Under the pieces are notes generated by a model. The model made no database searches. It saw only the letters and a list, made by a program, of their open reading frames with translations, and was not told the DNA's origin. A program made the position numbers and the translations under genes. This document shows positions 35,112 through 45,200 of a stretch of 64,000 bases of DNA, one piece after another (within the stretch, counting starts at the first letter, position 1; the number at the start of each line of letters is the position of its first letter). Source of the DNA: Oligoflexus tunisiensis (GTDB taxonomy: Bacteria > Bdellovibrionota_B > Oligoflexia > Oligoflexales > Oligoflexaceae). The stretch lies in assembly GCF_001748245.1 (NCBI RefSeq), contig NZ_BDFO01000001.1, positions 6,911,346-6,975,345 on the forward strand, in the 5' to 3' direction.

Positions 35112-36620
35112 TCAGGGCCAGACTGTCAAATTTTGATCCCGCTGGTCACTTTTTGACGAAATCTGAGCGTCGATACTGATACCGTGCTCCTTCATTTTTG
35201 ACTTCAGCGTGTTTCGGGAAATACCGAGTATATCGCAAGCCTCCTGCAAACGGCCTTTGGTCTTCGCCAGCACGGCGGGAAGCATGATGCTTTCCAGAAC
35301 CCGAACCAGCACCTCATAAACGCCGCCCTCTCCCTTTTCCAGATATTGCTGCACAAGTGCGTTGAGGCTATCCGGAGACGAAGCGCTCTCGGAAGCCGGG
35401 GCATCGTCCCCTGGAGCCAGAGACGTGCCCATGGAACGCCTCACGATGGTAGACGGCAAATGTGCAACCCGGATCGACTGCCCATCGGCATGAGCCAGAG
35501 CATATTTGACAAAGCTTTGCAGCTCCCGCATGTTGCCAGGCCAATCGTAAAGCTTGAGGCAATCGAAAACCCGGGCATCGATTTCCACCTGATCCTTGCC
35601 AAACTCAGTTTTGAAACAGCTCACGAAGTATCGCACAAGGTCGGGAATATCCTCCTTGCGGTCCCGCAGCGGTGGAAGCGCTATGGTAAAAACGTTAAGC
35701 CTGTAGTAGAGGTCCCCACGGAACAGGCCGGCCTGGATCATTCCGGTCAGATCCCGATTGGTCGCGGCGATCACACGAACATCCGTTTCGATCGTTTCAT
35801 TGCCGCCCAGCCGCTCAAAGCGCTGATCCTGCAGAAGACGTAAAACCTTGGCCTGGGTTGTAGGATGCATATCGGCGATTTCATCCAGAAAAATCGTGCC
35901 GCCATGGGCATACTCGAACTTGCCGGCCCGCCGCTTGTCGGCACCCGTGAAGGCACCCTTTTCATGACCAAAGAGCTCGCTCTCCAGAAGGTTTTCCGAG
36001 AGAGCCGCGCAGTTGATGACAATAAACGGCGCCTGCCGACGCTGGCTGTGATAATGCAGAGCCTTCGCGACCAGTTCCTTTCCGGTGCCGCTTTCCCCCA
36101 GAATCAGGATATTGCTCTGAGTCGGGGCAAAGCGTCCGATCTTTTTGTAAACCTCCTGCATGGCCTCGGAGTCCCCCACCATGCAGACCTCACTATCCTG
36201 CAGAATTTCAGGAGTGTTGGCAGCGATGACTTCGCGGTCGTCGCCTTGGACCTGAGACAGCAGGGCTTTCTGCACCGTCAGCCGCAGACGCGAGAGATCC
36301 ACCGGTTTCAAAAGATACTCAAAGGCTCCAAACTTGGTGGCCTCGATCGCCGTGCTGGTGGTTGAGAACGCGGTAAACATGATGACCGGCAGGTTGGGAT
36401 GCCCCTTCTTGATCTCCTTAAGGACGTCAATGCCGGACGTTTCATTTAAGCGGAGATCCAGCAGAATCGCATCCGGCGGCGTCCGATAGATGATGTCGAG
36501 AGCCTGCTGCGCGGTCGAAGCCTCCTTGACTTCAAGCTCCGCACTGCTGAGACTTTTTTGAATGGAATAGCGCAGCACACGATCATCATCAATAACCAAT
36601 AGTGACTTGACTCTCGTCAT
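35112..36620 (-). CDS. Sigma-54-dependent response regulator (NtrC family)
   Basis: The 502-residue protein has a receiver domain (phospho-acceptor Asp55 in AILLDLRLNE, acidic DDD at 11-13, Lys in YLLKPVD). The AAA+ domain has Walker A GESGTGKE and the sigma-54 contact loop GAFTGA, followed by the GGTIFLDEIADM Walker B region. The C-terminal Fis-type helix-turn-helix is LQEACDILGISRNTLKSKMK. It activates sigma-54 promoters when phosphorylated by the kinase encoded 4 bp upstream. The promoter at 35055-35070 is a likely target. Confidence 0.95.
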   Translation of the reverse strand: MTRVKSLLVIDDDRVLRYSIQKSLSSAELEVKEASTAQQALDIIYRTPPDAILLDLRLNETSGIDVLKEIKKGHPNLPVIMFTAFSTTSTAIEATKFGAFEYLLKPVDLSRLRLTVQKALLSQVQGDDREVIAANTPEILQDSEVCMVGDSEAMQEVYKKIGRFAPTQSNILILGESGTGKELVAKALHYHSQRRQAPFIVINCAALSENLLESELFGHEKGAFTGADKRRAGKFEYAHGGTIFLDEIADMHPTTQAKVLRLLQDQRFERLGGNETIETDVRVIAATNRDLTGMIQAGLFRGDLYYRLNVFTIALPPLRDRKEDIPDLVRYFVSCFKTEFGKDQVEIDARVFDCLKLYDWPGNMRELQSFVKYALAHADGQSIRVAHLPSTIVRRSMGTSLAPGDDAPASESASSPDSLNALVQQYLEKGEGGVYEVLVRVLESIMLPAVLAKTKGRLQEACDILGISRNTLKSKMKEHGISIDAQISSKSDQRDQNLTVWP

Positions 36621-36624
36621 GAAC

Positions 36625-38139
36625 TTACTCCCTGGAAAACTGGATCATGGGCAGGCTGAAACCCACCGTGGCTCCTACGGACCGGTTGGCGGCAAATATC
36701 TCCCCGCCGTGAGCTTCGATAATTTGCCGACAGATGGACAGACCGAGTCCGGTGCCGGTCTGCTTGCTGGAGACGAAAGGATCGAAGATCCGCGGCAGAA
36801 TCTCGGGTGGAATGCCCGGACCAGTATCGTCCACCATAAATTTCAGGCGTTGCGCCGCGGGATCGTCCGTGAGGCGCTCGGTCTTGACCGTGATCTGAAT
36901 TTCGTCACCATGAGCTGTGGCGTCCAATGAGTTCATCAGAATATTCAACAGAACCTGCGTCAGCTGACTGACATCGCCCTTCAGGGAAGCAGGTTCAGCT
37001 TCGATCCGGGTACGGATGCTGACGCCTTGGATCTGCGCCCGCCCTTGAACGAGGCGTATGCATGGATCCAGGACGTCGATCGGGTTCAACGGCTCGATAC
37101 ACATCAGAGGCTGCCGCCCAAATTCCAAGAGGTTTTGGACCGTTCGCTCGACCCGAATGAGTTCCTGCTCCATCATTTCCAGATCCTCTTTTTTCAGAAG
37201 GTCATCCCGCAAAAGAGCGGCCTGAATCAGAAGTTTGATCGACATAAGGGGGTTGCGCAGTTCATGAGCCGTGCCGGCGGCCAGCTTGCCGATGGCCGCG
37301 AGCTTTTCCGAACGATGGATTTCGGCCTGCGTTTTTTGCAAACGCATGACAACCCGATCCACCTCGACGGCGATGACATCCAGTAGGCTTTTCAATTCCG
37401 TGAGATTGGCACTCGTCGCGATGCGGATGGGTCCCACAATCTCACTGAGTTTACCGGCCGCCAGGGTCAAAGGCAGATTCAGCTCGACCAGTGAACGGGC
37501 CATGCGACGCGCGACCAGCACACCAGCCCCAAACCCGCCGATCGCCCCGCAGATGGCAATAACCATCAGACCGTTGGCGATGCGCTTCGAAAAGATCCTA
37601 TGTTCCTGAGAAAGGGTCTGCATGGTGGCTTCATTGAAATCGAGGTACTCATGAGCCGGGGCAATAATCTCCTTCGTGAGGATGCCATAAATCAGGGACC
37701 GAAACGCGTTGCGCGACTCGCGGTCGTCCACACCACTCAGCAGCTGATTCATGCTGTCCAGAAAATGCCGATAGCCCGCTTTCAAACGCACAATGATTTC
37801 CTTTTCATGCGGCGTGGTCGCGAGGCGTTCGGCTTCCGCAAGCCAGTAATCCGTGTTTCGAAAGAGACTCTCGAGGTCCAGCTCATCAATATCCGCCGTC
37901 CCATGAATATACTCGTTCAGCTCGTTGCGAATTTCCCGCAGGCCGATCTCCAGCTCTTCAGCCGCTCTCACGCTGGCCACATTCAGTTCCACAACCTGCG
38001 ACAGGTCCTGATAGAGGTGATTCACATACCAGGCTGAGCCAGCGCCCGTCAGCAGGAGCAGAACGCTGAGCAGAAACACAGGCCAGGACATGGTGGTGTT
38101 TTTCAAAAAAGTCTTAATGAAGTGCCTCAAAAAAGTCAT
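36625..38139 (-). CDS. Membrane sensor histidine kinase
   Basis: The 504-residue kinase has two membrane helices (residues ~19-40 and ~188-210) around a helical periplasmic sensor of the four-helix-bundle type. A HAMP-like linker follows, then the H-box AGTAHELRNPLMSIK (His292). The ATPase boxes are LMNSLDATAHGDEI, DDTGPGIPPEI and TGLGLSICRQI. It is partner of the NtrC-like regulator, which begins 4 bp after its stop. The kinase subfamily is close to NtrB/ZraS/AtoS. Confidence 0.93.
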   Translation of the reverse strand: MTFLRHFIKTFLKNTTMSWPVFLLSVLLLLTGAGSAWYVNHLYQDLSQVVELNVASVRAAEELEIGLREIRNELNEYIHGTADIDELDLESLFRNTDYWLAEAERLATTPHEKEIIVRLKAGYRHFLDSMNQLLSGVDDRESRNAFRSLIYGILTKEIIAPAHEYLDFNEATMQTLSQEHRIFSKRIANGLMVIAICGAIGGFGAGVLVARRMARSLVELNLPLTLAAGKLSEIVGPIRIATSANLTELKSLLDVIAVEVDRVVMRLQKTQAEIHRSEKLAAIGKLAAGTAHELRNPLMSIKLLIQAALLRDDLLKKEDLEMMEQELIRVERTVQNLLEFGRQPLMCIEPLNPIDVLDPCIRLVQGRAQIQGVSIRTRIEAEPASLKGDVSQLTQVLLNILMNSLDATAHGDEIQITVKTERLTDDPAAQRLKFMVDDTGPGIPPEILPRIFDPFVSSKQTGTGLGLSICRQIIEAHGGEIFAANRSVGATVGFSLPMIQFSRE

Positions 38140-38359
38140 GCTGTCACCTTACGGGATTGCGGCGGTAACCTAAAGTAAAAGGATCAGGTTCCCGCCGTCA
38201 ACCACACGGGCCCTTTTTCATGCTCGCATGGCGCATTCATCCCAGCCTTGCCTGGATGGAACCGGGTAGGCGTGTTACGATGCACCGTCATTCGTCCCAG
38301 CCTTTACCGGTTTCTCATGCGGCAAAGGTTATCCTGTTGGCTCATGCGAGGAGCAGTCC

Positions 38360-38857
38360 ATGTTAGGTCGTTTGTTTTTACTCTTCATGATCATGCCATT
38401 TCTTGAACTCTTCGTGATCGTTCAGGTCCATGGCGCGTGGAGCGCCCGATGGGGAGGTCAAAGCGCATGGCTTTGGACGCTTGGCATGATATTCCTGACC
38501 GCCATCTTCGGGGTGAGCGTGGCCCGAAGTCAGGGCTTCCGCCTCTATACGCAGGCCCAGCAGCAGCTGCGCAGCGGGCAGGTCCCGAGCCAGACCATGC
38601 TGGAAGGTCTTCTGATGCTTGGGGGCGCCACGGCCCTGATCATTCCCGGCTACATTACGGATGTCCTGGGCCTGCTTCTGCTTATCCCATGGACGCGCAC
38701 GCTGTTTGTGAAAGCTCTGAAATCATGGATGGGGAAACAGGTAGGCAGCGGGCATATTATCGTCCATCAGTCTGGCTTCTACAGCCAGCCTGGAACTCTT
38801 ATTCGGGAATCGGATGGCGTTGATATCATCGACGTTGAGCCGATTCAAAAATCATAG
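38360..38857 (+). CDS. fxsA: FxsA family membrane protein
   Basis: The 165-residue protein has the FxsA start LFLLFMIMPFLELFVIVQV, then ...LGMIFLTAIFGVSVARSQG and GLLMLGGATALIIPGYITDVLGLLLLIP, giving about three or four membrane helices and a short cytoplasmic tail. Family members were named for suppressing F-exclusion of phage T7 when overproduced; the native role is unknown. It stands alone. Confidence 0.92.
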   Translation: MLGRLFLLFMIMPFLELFVIVQVHGAWSARWGGQSAWLWTLGMIFLTAIFGVSVARSQGFRLYTQAQQQLRSGQVPSQTMLEGLLMLGGATALIIPGYITDVLGLLLLIPWTRTLFVKALKSWMGKQVGSGHIIVHQSGFYSQPGTLIRESDGVDIIDVEPIQKS

Positions 38858-38862
38858 CAACT

Positions 38863-38883
38863 GGCGTCAAGGAAGATGACGCC
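38863..38883 (+). terminator. Hairpin after fxsA
   Basis: GGCGTCA, AGGAAGA, TGACGCC is a perfect 7-bp stem starting 6 bases after the fxsA stop. No T-run follows. Confidence 0.4.
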
Positions 38884-39090
38884 GCTCCCTATCCCGCCCC
38901 GAAACCCCACGCGTTTCCAATAACTTGCCTTCACAGATCGGCCGGTTCAAGCTTTGCATATACGCCCGGAAGTCAAGCCCCACTGCGACCCTGGGTTGGC
39001 TTGCCTGAGGTGGCTTCAGCAAGGATGCAATCGGCCTCTGGTAAAGTTTTATGAACTTCGAAATCCCAGAGAAGCTCCGTAACAAACTGC

Positions 39091-39117
39091 TTGCCACAAG
39101 ACACGTGTGTCTATAAA
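39091..39117 (+). promoter_or_regulatory. Candidate promoter with operator dyad for the PKS-NRPS operon
   Basis: TTGCCA (39091-39096) and TATAAA (39112-39117) resemble -35 and -10 boxes with a slightly short 15-bp spacer. The spacer carries the dyad AGACAC-GT-GTGTCT (39099-39112). A repressor bound there would block the promoter. It is 88 bases before the PKS-NRPS start codon. Confidence 0.4.
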
Positions 39118-39204
39118 CATTGGCACGCCTCTCTTGATATGAAAAGCCTGAACTGGACTTGCGGAGTTTCAGTGGCAGGAGTGAGCCTTGCTTGAGGAAA
39201 TAAC

Positions 39205-42200
39205 ATGTCGGACTTTAACAAACCCAACGAAGCCAATCTATGCGAGCTCTTTTCCAAGCAAATGGAAATCATCAAGGATCAGCTCGAGCTTCTCAAAAAG
39301 AAAAGTCCAGGGCTGCCTCAGGAAAACACATCGATTGCGAACGCACCGGCAGCAGGGCGACCGAAGATTGCCGTCATCGGCATGGCAGGACGCTTTCCCG
39401 GTGCGCGCAACGTCGCCGAGTTCTGGCGCAATCTGAACGCCGGGGTCGAGTCGATCACGACCTTTCAACCGCACGAGATTGATCCTGCCGTCCCGGCCGC
39501 GGAACGCCTGCATCCGAACTACGGGCGTTCGCGAGGTGTTCTCGCCGATGTGGACAAGTTCGATGCCGAATTTTTCCGCATCAGCCCCAGAGAGGCCAAA
39601 CTCATCGATCCGCAGCAAAGGGTATTTCTGGAAGTGGCCTATGAAGCGCTCCAGGACGCGGGTTATGACCCGGATCAGTTCCCGGGTGACATCGGTGTCT
39701 ATGGTGGAATCGGCGACAACTTCTATCACATCCATAATGTTCTCGACAAAAAGGATCTGATTCAAAAAGTCGGCAGCCTGACGACGACGGTCGGCAATAT
39801 GAAGGATTATGCGGCCACACGCGTATCCTATAAACTCAATCTGCGCGGTCCCAGTGTCAGCCTCAATACCGCCTGCTCGACCTCACTGGTTGCGGTGGAT
39901 CAGGCCGTGCTCGGTCTCAGAAATTTCACCTGCGACATCGCCCTGGCCGGCGCGTGTTCCATCTATGTCCCACAAAAAGCCGGATTCATGCATGGCCCTG
40001 GCCTCCCCTTCGCCAGCGATGGTCACATTCGGCCTTTTAGCTCCGATGCGACCGGCGTCATGTTCAGTGACGGTGCGGGCCTTGTGGTCCTGAAACGTCT
40101 GGATGATGCCATTCGCGATCGCGATCACATCTATGGGGTGATCATTGGCAGCGCCATCAATAATGATGGTCTGGACAAGATGAGCTTCTTCGCTCCCAGT
40201 GCCTCGGGTCAGACGAAGGTCATTCGGAAAGCCTTGAAGGACGCCGGGGTTTCCGCGGAAAGTCTGTCCTTTATCGAGGCGCATGCCACCGGAACCCTCC
40301 TCGGTGATCCGGTTGAGTTCGAGGGGCTCAAGGACGCCTTCGCGCCTTTCACGGATAAAAAAGCCTTCTGCGCCCTGGGGGCCTTCAAAGGCAACATCGG
40401 TCATACGGATGCCGCGGCCGGTGTCACGGGTCTTATCAAAGCGCTCCTGTCCTTGAAGCACAAGAAACTGCCACCGAATATCAACTACAAGAGCCCGAAT
40501 CCCGGGATCGATCTTGCGAATTCGCCCTTCTATATACCAACCGAAGCGGTGTCATTGACCAAAGCAGAGGGGCCTCTGCGGGCCGGCGTCAGCGCCTTTG
40601 GATTTGGGGGCACCAACGCTCATGTGATCATCGAGGAAGCTCCGGCCCCGGCGGCCACTTCCAGTCAGAAACCGGAGCATTTCATTCTGCTCTCGGCGGA
40701 AACAGAGGGGGCTCTGCAGCGAAATCGCCAGAATTTGGCGAACCACTTGCGGGAGCATGCCGGCCTCAATCTTGCCGATATCGAATACACCCTCGCGCAG
40801 GGACGCAAGGCTTTTGCTCAGCGTTCCTTTGTCCTGGCTAAAAACCAGGCGGAAGCCCTGGAAGCCCTGTCACGTGAAGGCGAAGTCCGGATCAGTCGTC
40901 CGAATCCTCCTCTCGTCTTCATGTTTCCCGGACAGGGAACGCAAAGCGTGAACATGGGCCGGACTCTCTATCAGCATGAGCCCGTATTCCGGCAGGCCGT
41001 CGATACCTGTGCTGACCTTTTGCAGCCCATTCTGGGACTCGACATACGAACGCTGATGTATCCTTCCGCCGGGCAGCATGAGCAGGCTCAGGAGCGCCTG
41101 GGACAAACGCAGTATGCGCAGCCGGCACTCTTCATCATTCAATACGCACTGGCGCAATACTTTCTACAGTTGGGCCTGAAACCGGAAGCTCTGGTGGGCC
41201 ATAGTTTAGGGGAATTTACTTGCGCCACGATCAGCGGGGTCCTGGAACTGAAGGATGCTCTGATGCTGGTCGCCAAACGTGGCCAGCTGATGCAGACCAT
41301 GGCCCCTGGCTCCATGCTCTCCGTGAATATCAGCGAGTCCGATGCGCGCAAGTACCTGGATGCCACCATTGATATCGCCGCTGTCAACGGTCCCAGGCAG
41401 TGTGTGCTGGCGGGATCGAGCGCGCGGTTGAGTGCCCTGCGTCTCGAACTGGAACAAAAGGGTATTGGCTGTCGGGTCCTGAAAACGTCCCATGCCTTCC
41501 ATTCTCCGACGGTGGACGCCATCACGGACGATTTCCTGCGGGTCTTCGAGCAGGTTCCACTGAAGGCGCCCAGAATTCCCTATGTTTCCACCCTGACTGC
41601 CGATTGGATAACCGCGGCGCAGGCGCAGAGCCCTCAATATTGGGCGGACCATATGCGCAAGGCTGTGAGATTTCACGACAGCGTCAAAAAGCTTTGGTCT
41701 GTAAAACCCTATTTGATGCTGGAACTGGGTCCACGGGATACGGCCACTGTTCTGGCTCGCAAGGCCGCGGTGGACCCGATGCAGATGAAAGCCATTCCAA
41801 CCCTGGCCGGCGAGGATGATTATCAGGGCTTTCTGAAGGCCATCGGCTCGCTTTGGTGCGAAGGTGTTTCCATGGATTGGGCGCGTTATTTTGCCAACGA
41901 AAAGCGGAGTCGAATTCCGCTGCCTGCGTATTCCTTTGAAAAGGTCAGCCATTGGCTCGATACCATTCCTGCCGACGACACACCCGTCCCTGCGCCCGCA
42001 CCGATGCCGGAGCCTGAATCCGCTCCGGTTGAAGCACCGGTTCCCAAGGCCGTCGACAGGCAGGCTGTCACACCGGGCTTGAAGGAACAGATCCGCAAAA
42101 TATTTGCCGATGCCTCCGACATGACCATTGCGCCTTCTCATGAGCATCTGGCGTTCCTTGAGCTCGGCTTTGATTCATTGACCTTGACCCAGGTATCGGC

Positions 42201-45200
42201 GAGTCTGAAAAAGGAATTCCGGATTGACCTCCCGAGTGGTCTTCTGATCAAACAGGAGAATACCCTGGCACGCCTGGCCCAGTATGTGGAAACGCAGCTG
42301 AGCCGCCCCAATCAGGCGTCAGCCGAGGGCATCATGCCCCTGAAGGCGCAGGACCAAACCTTATCCCTGGTTTCCTTCAGCCAAAGACGTATGTGGATGC
42401 ATGCCCAGGTTCATCCCCAGGCCACCACCTACAATATCCCTATCTACTTCTCCATCAAAGGCGCCCTGAATGCCCAGGCTTTTGCCGAAAGCCTGGAGCT
42501 GGTCGTGAGCCGGCACGATATCCTGCGATCCAGCTATCACTTTGAAAAGGACGCCATTTATCAAAAGGTGAACGCGAACGTACCGCTGGCCTTTGAAACA
42601 ATTGATCTGTCCTCGCTCCCCCGTGCCGAAGGGGATCACAAGGTTATGGCTCTCCTGGAGCAGCTCGGAAAAACACCGTTCCGTCTGGATCAGCCCCCAC
42701 TGATTCTGTTCCGTCTCTTCAAAATGAGTGACGCCGAGCACATCTTTTTCCTGAATGCCCATCATATCGTTTTTGATTTGATTTCCATCCAGCGTTTCCT
42801 GACCGAGCTTGGACTTGTTTATAAAGCCATGGTGTCCGGTGCCCCTGTGGATCGGACCCGACCGGCCCTTCAGTATGCCGACTTCGTGGCCTGGCAGCAG
42901 GCCTGGGTCCAAAGTGGAGCGATGGCCGAACAGGTCAGGTTCTGGCATCAGCATCTGGGTGCCCAGCCGCTGCCGGTTCTGTCCCTGCCCAGCGATAAAC
43001 CGCGACCACGGCAGCAGCCGGAGGTGGATTCCCAGCTGACTCTGACCCTGGCCAAGGAACCCTTGCGCCGCCTTTGGGAACTTGCGACCGGGCAGGGTGC
43101 GACCCCTTTCATGCTGCTTCTGGCCAGCTACAAATATCTTTTGATGCTGCTCTCGGGACAGCGCGAAGTCATCGTGGGAACCACCATTGCCAGTCGCAGT
43201 CATCCCGAGACGCAGGATATGATCGGCTTCTTTGCCAACACCCTGGCCCTGCGGAGTTCCGCGGACAAGGACCTGTCCTTCAAGGTTTTCCTTAGCCAGG
43301 TGCGGGATACTGTGATGTCGGCCTTCGACCACCAGGATGCCCCCCTGGATGAAGTTCTGCGAACGCTCGGCCTGCGTCGGGATCCGGCGCGCAATCCGCT
43401 GTTCCAGACCTTTTTCTCCTTTGAAAAAGTGAATCGCGAGTCCTACGACATGGGCAGCCTCAGCATGCAGTTCATGGGCGACGTTTCACGGGCTGCTCCG
43501 GCCACGGATTTGAACGTCTGGGTGGAGGAGCATCCGGATCATCTGCATATCACGGCGGAATACAGCCAGCAGCTGTTCGACTCGGACACCATCGCCCGCT
43601 TCCTCGATGTGTATCAAAATCTTCTCATGACCCTGGCGTCGCAGCCGGAGAGCCGTTTATCCACCTTGCAGTCAGAGCTGGCATCAAAGCCCACGGCCGT
43701 CGCCGGGCCCGCTCCTTCCACTTCAGCCGGTTCCATCGAAGCTGATTTTCTGAAGATGGTGCAGAATCTTCTCGGACTGGCCCGCGTTGAGTGGGATAAA
43801 AGCTTTCCGTATCAGGGCGGGCATTCGCTGCTGGCCATCCGCCTGATCGAGCAGGTGAAGGACCGCTTTGGTGTTGAGCTCGAATTGAAGGATGTGCTGA
43901 AAGCTCCGGCGCTCCGGCGCCTGCTCGATACCATTATTTCAGAGCAGAAGGCCCCTGAACCTGCGGCCCGCCCTGGCGTCCGCGGTTCCATGCATCAGCT
44001 GGTGACTGAGGCCGCGGCGCTTCATACCGATAAGGTTGCGCTTCGCTATCGCAACAAAGCGCTGACCTATGCGGAACTGGATCGACACTCCAACCGGGTC
44101 GCTCGTTATCTGCAGAAAAATGGCGTCAGGCCCGGCGATGTGGTCGGCATTTCGATGGACCGATCGATGGACTTGATTGTGGGCATGCTGGGCATTCTCA
44201 AGGCTGGTGCCGCCTATCTGCCGATGGATCCCGCCTATCCGAATGATCGCCTCCATTATATGGCGGAAAATTCCGGACTTCAGCTTATTCTGACGGAAGA
44301 GGAATACGCCGAGACCCTCACCATGCCTCAAACGGTGAAGATGATCGCCATGGACGAGGAAGCTGAGGCCATCATGGCCTGCAGCGATGAGGCTCTGACA
44401 TTCGAGCTCCCGGCGGATAGCCTTGCGTATGTGATTTACACATCAGGTTCGACCGGCAAACCCAAGGGCGTGCAAATCCCTCATGGGGCCGCGGTCAACT
44501 TCCTGCATTCAATGCGCAAGGCTATTGCCTTCGCGGATCAGGATGTCCTGATGGCCTTGACCACGATTTGTTTTGATATTTCTGTGCTTGAAATCTTTCT
44601 GACGCTTGCGACCGGAGCCACCCTGATCCTGATGGATTCAGAGAGTGCACTGGATGGAAAGAAGCTGGCCCAAACCATAGAGGAACATGGGGTCACTTTC
44701 TTCCAGGCCACGCCATCGGGCTGGAGGATATTGACCGAAAGCGGCTGGAAGGGCTCCTCGCAACTGACAGGACTCTGCGGCGGTGAAGCCTTCCCACGTG
44801 ATCTGGCTGAGAAATTGATTCCCCGTTTGAAGACCACTTACAATGTTTATGGCCCCACGGAAGCCACCGTATGGGCAACCTTCCATAAGGTCACAGCACC
44901 CGAGGATCATAAATACATCGGGCGTCCGCTCGAGAATTATACGATCCTTATCCTCGATGAGAAGATGCAGCTTGTTCCGGATGGAGAGATCGGTGACCTT
45001 TATATCGGCGGGCTTTCCCTCGCCCTCGGTTACATGAACCGGCCGGACCTTACCGCGGAACGATTCATCGCCAGTCCTTTTGCAGAAGGGGAACGCATCT
45101 ACAATACAGGTGACCGGGCCCGCATTGTGAAGGACGGCATCATCGAGTACATATCCCGCGCGGATGATCAGGTGAAGATCCGTGGCTATCGCATCGAGCT

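Larger units (their letters stand above)
38858..39204 (+). other. Non-coding region between fxsA and the PKS-NRPS gene
   Basis: No supported gene is seen in these 347 bases. The region contains a hairpin after fxsA and a promoter-like segment with a dyad before the PKS-NRPS gene, leaving a leader of roughly 80 bases. Confidence 0.55.

Noticed and set aside
39121..39137. TGGCACG upstream of the PKS-NRPS gene as a sigma-54 promoter
   Set aside because: The -24 half is perfect, but no GC is found at the required spacing (TT instead).
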